Assembly: GCA_016508695.1 (NCBI GenBank)
Contig: VNKQ01000009.1
Location: forward strand, 186,001 to 250,000
Direction of reading: 5' to 3'
Origin: Hyphodiscus hymeniophilus
Taxonomy: Eukaryota; Ascomycota; Leotiomycetes; Helotiales; Hyphodiscaceae
Length of the DNA stretch: 64,000 nt
Under the pieces are notes generated by a model. That model worked only from the letters and a program-made list of their open reading frames with translations. It made no database searches and was not told the origin of the DNA. Position numbers and translations under genes: made by a program. Within the stretch, counting starts at the first letter, position 1. Every line of letters starts with the position of its first letter. Of this stretch, positions 57,226-64,000 are shown piece by piece.

Positions 57226-58596
57226 CTTGGTTACTGAGTTCTTCGTATAAGCCGGGGTAGTAAAAGTGGGCGGGGAGCGGGAGAAGACGGGCGTCTTTGG
57301 ATTTTCTTGTGTTGAGATGTATGATGTCAATTTCCGCGCTGATTGAGATGGTGTTTGGACTGGGTTGGTTAGATGTTTGGATGGTGTCTGCATGTGCGTT
57401 GGCGTTCTTCAGGCAGTCAGTTTGTCCTCTTGACTTGTATAGTCGTCTCGAGTTACCTGAGATATTTCCAAATCAACCCCATTACCTTGTCCCTCCTGCT
57501 CAATGGCAGTCATAAGTTGAGGTAGTCCTTCGCTTGGGTTGCATTGGGCGTTGAAACTGTGTTATTTGATCGACTGTTGCTGTGATTAGCCTTTCGGGTC
57601 TGGAAAATATGCACCATCATTGGGCTTGACTCGTTGCTTGTGTTGCGCTTGCTGTGAAGTAAAGATACGCCTTTTGCTGAAGGCCGTGGGGAAGGTTGGG
57701 GCTCTCCTAGTCAAATCTCGAGCTTGATATCGTTGGACGCCTATCCAATCTGTTCCCATTTCCTTAATCTCCATCTCCTCCTTCTCCCAGGCATGTCTTC
57801 AAAGAATCAAAACGGAAAACGAAGAAACATATTTGTAATTTAGTCAGACCACCACGCACTCACTCCCGGGATACATCCCCTACTGATCGGTCGATGAATT
57901 ACACTTCCGCCTCGAGCTAGCCTCTCAGTCGACTTTTCAAGATCCGTACGGCTACGCTTCAAGCATCGTTCTGATGTCGAATCGCAGGATAGGAGCTTCT
58001 GACAGCAAGTCGAAATTACAAGACAGTCCTGCGTAGCTAGAAGCAGGCGATCAAGCACTCCGACTTGGCCAGAGAAGATGACATAACATAACATACAAGA
58101 AATCAAATTGCAACCGATTTCGCCCCAAGCCTCCACAGCGTGGCTGCATGCTCGACCTGTACCGGATAGGGGAACTTGGCTGGAAGTGTCATTGAGGATT
58201 CCAGTGCTCTCACACGAACGTGCAAAGGAGCAGACGGTGAAGAAAACAGCCATCAGATCCTCCGTGATAGAAAGTCATCGAGACCATGCATATTATCTAA
58301 AATCGCATCTATGGATATACACGGAAAGAACCAGCGCAGTGGATCTCACACGGAGATCTTCTCAGTACGTATGCATGCAAAAACCGCCCACGGACGCCAT
58401 GCAACCCCGACTATATGCGCAACACAAAAGACTCGGCAAGATTCAAGCCTCGCAAGAGAAAAAAGAGGGGAGTGGATGCATGCTACCCATGCATTTTTCG
58501 TTCCCTCGATACTCCCAACCCATTATACCACTCCGCCCAACACAACCATGCTGCTTCCCAAATTCCATGTCCCGGATCGATGTGATGGTGGGCAGC
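57226..58596. other. Convergent spacer, no gene seen
   Basis: 3' flanks of the membrane-protein gene and of the pyrophosphorylase gene; short ORFs only. Confidence 0.45.
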
Positions 58597-59904
58597 TTAC
58601 ATGATGATAGCTGGAACATCAACATTGACTTTAATGCTCTTGTGCGGCAAGATGCTGCCTCCATTGACGTAGATTTCATCCCCGATCGTGACATCGTCAC
58701 CCAGGACAGAGACGTTCTCCAAGCGCGCCCATTTGCCAACTGTAGAGTTCCAGCCCACGATCGTGCTCTTGACCCACGCATGGTCCTTAACCTTCGAACC
58801 AGCAAGCAATACGCACCGTTGTAGACGAACTCCATCGCCAACAATGACATCTGGTCCAATTGTGACATTAGGACCAATACGGCAGTTGCGTCCAATCTTC
58901 GCAGAGGGGTCGATCAGGACATTGCCGCCGTGGACGTAGGAGGTGTTTGGGGATGCGAGTAGCTTGGAGCCTTTCTTCGTGAGCGAGGAGAGGTACAGGC
59001 ATGTTCCCGACAGGAAATCCTTGGGTTGTCCAACATCCATCCAGAAACCCTCCAAGTCAAACGAGTGTAATTGGCCATCCGCGCAGATTGCTGGGAAAGT
59101 CTCTTGTTCGATGGAGGTAGGGCGGAGATCGATGCGCTTAAGTACGGAAGGGTTCAAGATGTAGATACCAGCGTTGATACGATTTCCGACGAACTCGACA
59201 GGCTTCTCAACGAAGCGGTCGATGCGCGAGGGGTGGCTAGGCTTGTGGACTACAACACCGTATTTCGAGGGCTCTTCGACTTTGGTGACCACGATTGTGC
59301 CTTCCTCACCGTGTGCTTTGTGGAATGCGGCGAGATCCGCAAAAGGGTATTCGCAGATAACATCGGAATTTAGTACGAAGAAGGGAGAGTCGTCCTTTCC
59401 AAGGATTTCCTCGGCGAGTTTGAGAGGACCTGCGGTACCGAGCGGCTCGGATTCGATCGAGAAGGTGATCTTGACGTTGAATCTTGATTCATACTGTAGC
59501 ATTGGAATTAGGGACTGCGACCAGAATCTTGCACATTCATGCATGACACACCTCTGATAAATGCTTCTCCATAACCTCTGGGCGATAGTTTACAGCCAAA
59601 ACGATATCTGTAACTCCCGCAGCTGCCAGCGCTTCAACCTGATGTAGAATCATGGGCTTATTGCCAAACTCGACCAATGGCTTTGGGAGAGTGAGAGTCT
59701 ACGGATGCGTTAGTTAAGGGACTTCTCGATGATATGCAGAGCATCTGTATGTAACATGTTCGAGCATGCGAGGCCATTGGCAAAGGAGAGACATACGAGA
59801 GGTCGCAGACGTGTGCCGAAGCCACCGACAAGAATGAGTGCTGTTGTTCATGTAAGCCGATGCCATTCTGGCGCCCTGGAAATCTTGCGCAACTCACCCT
59901 TCAT
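58597..59904 (-). CDS. MPG1: Mannose-1-phosphate guanylyltransferase (GDP-mannose pyrophosphorylase)
   Basis: Four exons give 364 aa: 59904-59898 (only 7 nt, ATGAAGG), 59840-59797, 59698-59552 and 59493-58597; introns are 57, 98 and 58 nt. Joining them restores MKALILVGGFGTRLRPLTLTLPKPLVEF, the nucleotidyltransferase signature (GGxGTRLxPLT, PKP). Then come NSDVICEYPF, FVEKPVEFVGNRINAGIYIL, DLEGFWMDVGQPKDFL and a C-terminal left-handed beta-helix with hexapeptide repeats (IGRNCRIGPNVTIGPDVIVGDG), ending VPAIIM. The enzyme makes GDP-mannose from GTP and mannose-1-phosphate in the cytosol, feeding N- and O-glycosylation, GPI anchors and wall mannan; it is usually essential. Length equals the yeast and Aspergillus enzymes. 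The first intron follows codon 2, so gene finders may miss the true start. Confidence 0.96.
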
Positions 59905-61416
59905 CTTGGGAGTATGTAGAGATCGTTGGTCTTCGAGAAATTCTTATAAGATACCCCACACGGCGAGGCTGAGCTGCGAGGAGAGTGTAGGTCTGACGGG
60001 TTGACAGAAGCTTGTCAGATTGGGATTGGGGGGTCAGCGAGTGTGATATTGTTCCCTGAGGAAGAGATATGCCGAGGTTTCTGGTTTCTTCAGGTTGTGG
60101 TTGTCTTGACTTTGGATCAAGTGCAGCGAAATGTGGACAGTTTTCTTTCTCAATGTCTAATTTTGGGTGGTCGGTCGGTACAGTAGCGTGTCAATAAGGG
60201 GTGGTACGCTACTGTACAGGCCGGGCTAGTGTCAGGAAAGGAGAGGGAGGGCAGTCAGGGGAGGCGAATTTTAACGGGAGATTTGATGCTAGAACGCTGC
60301 GTGATCTGGACCTACAAACAAACCCACGTTCTGGAATGAATGAACGAATGAATGAATCCACAAATTCTTTTCTCGTTTTCCCATTCTGGAGACTATGGCC
60401 CGAAATGAATTTCATACTAAAACGGCTTCGTCTAGCAGTGGTATCGTTCCTATCGTAACATCGGGCAGCTCAAGTGAGAAATTGTTCATGGGTCGGCGGG
60501 AGAGAGAGAGAGAGAGCCTTCGATTAGACGTTCTTGGTAGGTCGTTGGTGGCAAGAATGGTATTGCTAAGTAGAGTCATTGACGTGGGATGTTACACCTT
60601 GGGACTGACTGCCGTGACTGTCCCCATCGCTCAAGAGTCAGATACTAGAGTCCAAAGGTGTAGGACCATGGCATGGATTGATCATCGGACCCTTCACCAG
60701 CTTTCTCGAACTGAGCATCACGAGATTCGAAAACTTGGTGTGAGGCGCCGCCAAACCCCGTATTCATCCTGCGCCACAACCGTTTGCCCACTATCATGGG
60801 AAGGCAATAGCACCAGTGCTATGGGAAGGGGGAATTCGTTCATTGGTAGCCAATAATTGCTTTTATTCGTCAAGTCATTATTTATCATCAAGGCCACGCC
60901 ATAACCTCCTTTCATACCCAGCCTCTTTTCCGATCGAGGAAACGTCCCAGTTCCTTGTCAAAATGGCAGGAAGCCCTCACGAACAATGAAAACAAGAGCA
61001 GCCGCCACGCTTGCTAAATGCATGAATCGCTGAGGAAAAGTGACAGTCTCCAAGCCGCCGGCCGCCTTCTCAAAACCCCCGGGGATATCGTGAAATCGAG
61101 ATAACCTCTCCGTAGTGACAGTGTGGTGAGTTGCCTCTGATACCGGCGGGTGCTGTCTTCCCCAAGCCGGAACACATCAAGTCTTGATATTGAAAGATAA
61201 GGAAATAAAGTCGTTAGGCATCTTGTCGTAAATCGGGATTCGTCAAGTCGTCAAACAATTTTGGTTGCACCATCGTGGCACTTTTCGCGGTCGTAAACGT
61301 TCGTAAGTTTGTGCTTGTGAGAAGGATTATCGAGGCAAGCATATCTGTCTTGGCCGAGTGTTCAGCCTGTTGGACGACAGCTAGTTCTTAGCTGCTGTCG
61401 AATACGTATCAGTCCT
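59905..61416. promoter_or_regulatory. MPG1 promoter region with a hairpin
   Basis: Contains a perfect 12-bp inverted repeat (60178-60189 with 60206-60217, 16-nt loop) about 280 bp upstream of the MPG1 ATG, built on GTACAGTAGCGT. A GAATGAAT-type short repeat (about 60337-60358) and a GA run (about 60500-60515) follow. No supported gene. Confidence 0.5.
60178..60217. repeat. 12-bp perfect hairpin upstream of MPG1
   Basis: GTACAGTAGCGT at 60178-60189 and its exact complement ACGCTACTGTAC at 60206-60217. CGCTACTGTACAG recurs at 32633-32645. The role is unknown; it may be a dyad protein-binding site. Confidence 0.7.
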
Positions 61417-61746
61417 CTATTCCGAAGATGTTGTGGAACTGCTGCTGCTGAGATTGACAGAATGGCTTCGACCCCCTCCCCTTCTCTTGTGTCGGCCACT
61501 GTGCTCATGCGCAGGCAGTCCCTGAACAACGCCATTGCGTGCCAGCATACCTCCATTTACTGAAAAGTTGCGGCACACCATGAACGCCCTCATCGCGGCA
61601 TTTTCCTGGGCCAACCCGTCCGATTCATAGGCCAGGTCGGTCTGGTACTCTCGGCCATTGACCAATACCAGACAAGTGAATCCCGAGGAGCTTCTGTACG
61701 TCTCATAGAGGGGATCTCGCCACCCTCGACGTCGACACAAACCTGT
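61417..61746 (-). CDS. Last exon of a second dsRNA-binding-fold protein
   Basis: About 109 codons to the stop. The core reads CRRRGWRDPLYETYRSSSGFTCLVLVNGREYQTDLAYESDGLAQENAAMRAFMVCRNF, then SVNGGMLARNGVVQGLPA. Strand-strand-strand-helix order and the LAQENAAMRA helix fit a dsRBD-like fold; the tail is His/Arg/Gly-rich then Ser-rich. An in-frame TAG sits just before it, so it must begin at an acceptor (TAG at 61747 or CAG at 61743). I could not prove the upstream exon: a GTACGT donor lies near 62021 after IWHIWR, which would need a ~270-nt intron. So this is either the 3' exon of a gene with unresolved 5' part, or a truncated copy. Confidence 0.6.
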   Translation of the reverse strand, partial: TGLCRRRGWRDPLYETYRSSSGFTCLVLVNGREYQTDLAYESDGLAQENAAMRAFMVCRNFSVNGGMLARNGVVQGLPAHEHSGRHKRRGGGRSHSVNLSSSSSTTSSE

Positions 61747-64000
61747 CTAGCTATTAGTGGTATATTCAGAAGGGTCTGTGGAGCAAGCAACGGTTCAAGC
61801 CCCAATAAGAAAAATCGAAAGCAGCCTTCAGGAACTGCGGTTGGGATCAAGCTGCTTCATCGGGCAGAAACAACACAACGCCAATTGAACAGAAGATTAG
61901 ATATTGGGATCTAAATCTTATTCAATGGGAATGCAGCCATTTCCTTGCAGGTTCAAAATCGCACGCGGGCATGGGGAATAGATCTCCGAACACAGGTCTC
62001 GTAAGAAATCCTTCGAGGTGGGTGGGGATCGACGTACTCTCCAGATATGCCATATAAAAGCCACCCATTTTGTGTTATCTTCTTCAATCCCGTGCGGTAT
62101 GACTGGGTTTTCCAGGTACGATCCCCTCAGGTCGTGGGGTGGTGTGGGAGGACAGTCCGTTGATACCAGGAATATTTGGAAGAAGATGCCCAACGATATT
62201 TGATGTCGACAACGCAATTGAGCCTAACCACAAGCTATACAGGGAAAGATGCACACGCTCAGTACAGTGTATGTGAAGACGATGTATGGTCGACGTCGTA
62301 GTATGAAAAAGTTGGGCTGACTGATCGAGTGGGTGGTCTAGGGGTTGTGCAGCACTTTCGTCCATCGATGGCGAGACATGTGTGTTTTAATTGCAGAGTC
62401 TCCGATTAGCGCAAAGCATGGATTGTGCATTGGTCTCCCGTAGAGAGATTCAAGCGCTGTTAAGATAGGACGGTGGGTTGAACCAGATGCAAGTCATGAT
62501 GCGGCTCTTCAAGTGTGACCCATAACGATGTGTTGGCGACGTCCTTGCCAGTGATAATTGTCGAGAGATTAGGCAACTCCACCACAGCATGGGAACGCAT
62601 ACTAGGCGATGATCGCTGATAGCCCAGATGTACCAATTCGCCGTCCAGAAGTGGTCTGCAGGTCTGGGAAAATTGCCAGTGCAGGAGTGGTGGCAAAAGG
62701 CCCAACACTGTCCCACAGATTCGGGCAAAATTTGTGTATCGCGCTGCAGAAATAAGAAGAAGGACCGTACGAGTACCTCCTTGGAATTACACCCCTCCGC
62801 GAGAAAGATGTGCTGCTACGTTCCCGTCAAGATCCACTGGGCTGCCACTAATGCAGCGAAACCGATGGGCACGATGGTTCGCTGCAAGAAAAACGTCAGT
62901 GGTTCAAAGTCACTAGTCCTGGGACAGCTCCATGTTGGATATCGGCCAGATCGTAAGCCATGCCATAAACAAGATATTTGAAAGCAATTGAGTGGTTGAA
63001 GACAGGATGAGTAATTTGACATCCTTCTGCCCCGCATCCTAACGGTCTCCACTGCATCGAAGACCCGCGACAACCACCGAAATTTACGCTGGAAATGACT
63101 GGAGTAGGACTTGACACGAAGTCGGTGAGCATTTCGATGCATAGCCAGTGGCTGGATTCTAACCAGCTTTCTGATGATCAGACTCTCACTGTACCACCGA
63201 AGACTCTCTTTGGTCAATGGAAGAAAGGGCGAGTGAACGACTAGCCCGGCGACAAGGTTGTCGTGCGCATGCAATGATGAGCTGGCAGTGCGCTTGCCAT
63301 CCTAAGCAGTAAGGCCATATGCCGTGACAATTGAAAGGGGCATAAAGTAGAGTATATTTAAAGCAACGCGAGACGTGCTGGAGATCTGGCAAAAATCCTC
63401 CTGAACTGCAAAACCAATGTGAAACTCTGGGGTTCAGCGATCTTCCTTTGTCGATGCCAGAAAAAGCAATCATGGGCAAGAGCAGGCATCAACAACGGCT
63501 GCTAAGACTTTGGGGATCGACTTAGCCCTATTCGCTCAGATGTACCTGAGTGACTGCAGCACTATCCCGACGACCAGGCCACAATCTGCCCATGAGGGAT
63601 GGCTCGCGTCAGCTCGGGCGGCATGGTCCAAATGATATCTGAGCTTCGAGGAACGAGATGCATCGCCCAATGGCTACACCTATTGCCAATGCTGGCCCAC
63701 GACCATCTGTAAATAGAGGTAGGTACTTGTAGATGGCTCCGGGTCTTTGGCATTCGGCATGCACCTCCCATTCGCGGGGGTAAGGATGCCATGCAGGCCG
63801 AAATATGCAGGCGCTGGAAGCGACAATTCCATCATGAAAGGAGTACAAAATGTTTGGGTGATGCCTCAAGAATTCTGTCCTGGAACTATGATCGATGCGC
63901 TCGCCGGCTGCTCCGAGGGATCTGTATTGGCAGTAAAAGACGTTGCCTTGCTATTGTACTCGAGTAATCATGGCTGGGGAGTAGAAAGGTATGAAGGTCG
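61747..64000. other. Right end, no convincing gene
   Basis: May include 5' exons of the dsRNA-binding-fold gene near 62020-62220 (minus). The remaining ORFs up to 150 codons (62816-63274 minus and others) overlap on both strands and show no motif. Confidence 0.4.

Noticed and set aside
1..64000. tRNA and rRNA genes
   Set aside because: I scanned for T-loop GGTTCRA boxes with matching acceptor stems and for 5S-like sequence, and found no complete candidate; a covariance-model search would settle this.

Overview
The window is nuclear DNA from a filamentous ascomycete (Pezizomycotina). Genes are split by short introns, mostly 48-120 nt, with GTRNGT donors, CTAAC/CTGAC-type branch points and CAG/TAG acceptors. 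It carries a QDE-2-type Argonaute, a 14-helix fungal MFS transporter, an FMC1 LYR protein, an undivided NUP98-NUP96 gene and a plant-cell-wall pectinesterase. Leotiomycetes (Helotiales-like) is my best guess; it rests on protein flavour only and was not tested by alignment. I joined exons by hand; reading phase was checked at every junction of the models presented as complete.

Layout. 0-9.2 kb holds a Ser-rich protein running off the left edge (minus), the mitochondrial ribosomal protein uS7m/RSM7 (minus), a small dsRNA-binding-fold protein (minus) and a nitronate monooxygenase (plus). 9.2-13.5 kb is a decayed repeat-rich block: inverted repeats, a 19-bp minisatellite and a frameshifted Ty3/gypsy reverse transcriptase. 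13.6-18.8 kb holds a secreted pectinesterase (plus), a helicase fragment and a 14-TM MFS transporter (minus). 21.1-24.3 kb is the Argonaute. 24.3-36.1 kb is gene-poor: a truncated BTB fragment, two doubtful small ORFs and a Pcl-type cyclin. 36.1-46.2 kb holds a 1215-aa Ser/Pro-rich coiled-coil protein (minus), FMC1 (minus), epsin (plus) and a centrin/CDC31 (minus). 47.9-57.2 kb holds NUP98-NUP96 (plus) and a 573-aa single-pass membrane protein (plus). 58.6-59.9 kb is GDP-mannose pyrophosphorylase (minus). 61.4-61.7 kb is the last exon of a second dsRNA-binding-fold protein. The last 2.2 kb shows nothing convincing.

How the genes fit together. This is a housekeeping backbone (mitochondrial translation and ATP synthase assembly, endocytosis, nuclear pore and spindle pole, cell-wall precursor synthesis, RNA silencing) interrupted by a transposon-scarred accessory patch at about 9.3-19 kb that carries the pectinesterase and the efflux-type transporter. 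CDC31 and NUP98-96 are divergent neighbours whose products can both act at the nuclear pore. I found no tRNA, rRNA or CRISPR array, and no clearly novel multi-gene system. The most interesting unexplained signals are a duplicated in-frame splice donor, an inverted repeat inside an oversized MFS intron, a non-canonical NUP98 autocleavage site, and a transmembrane ORF overlapping the start of another gene.
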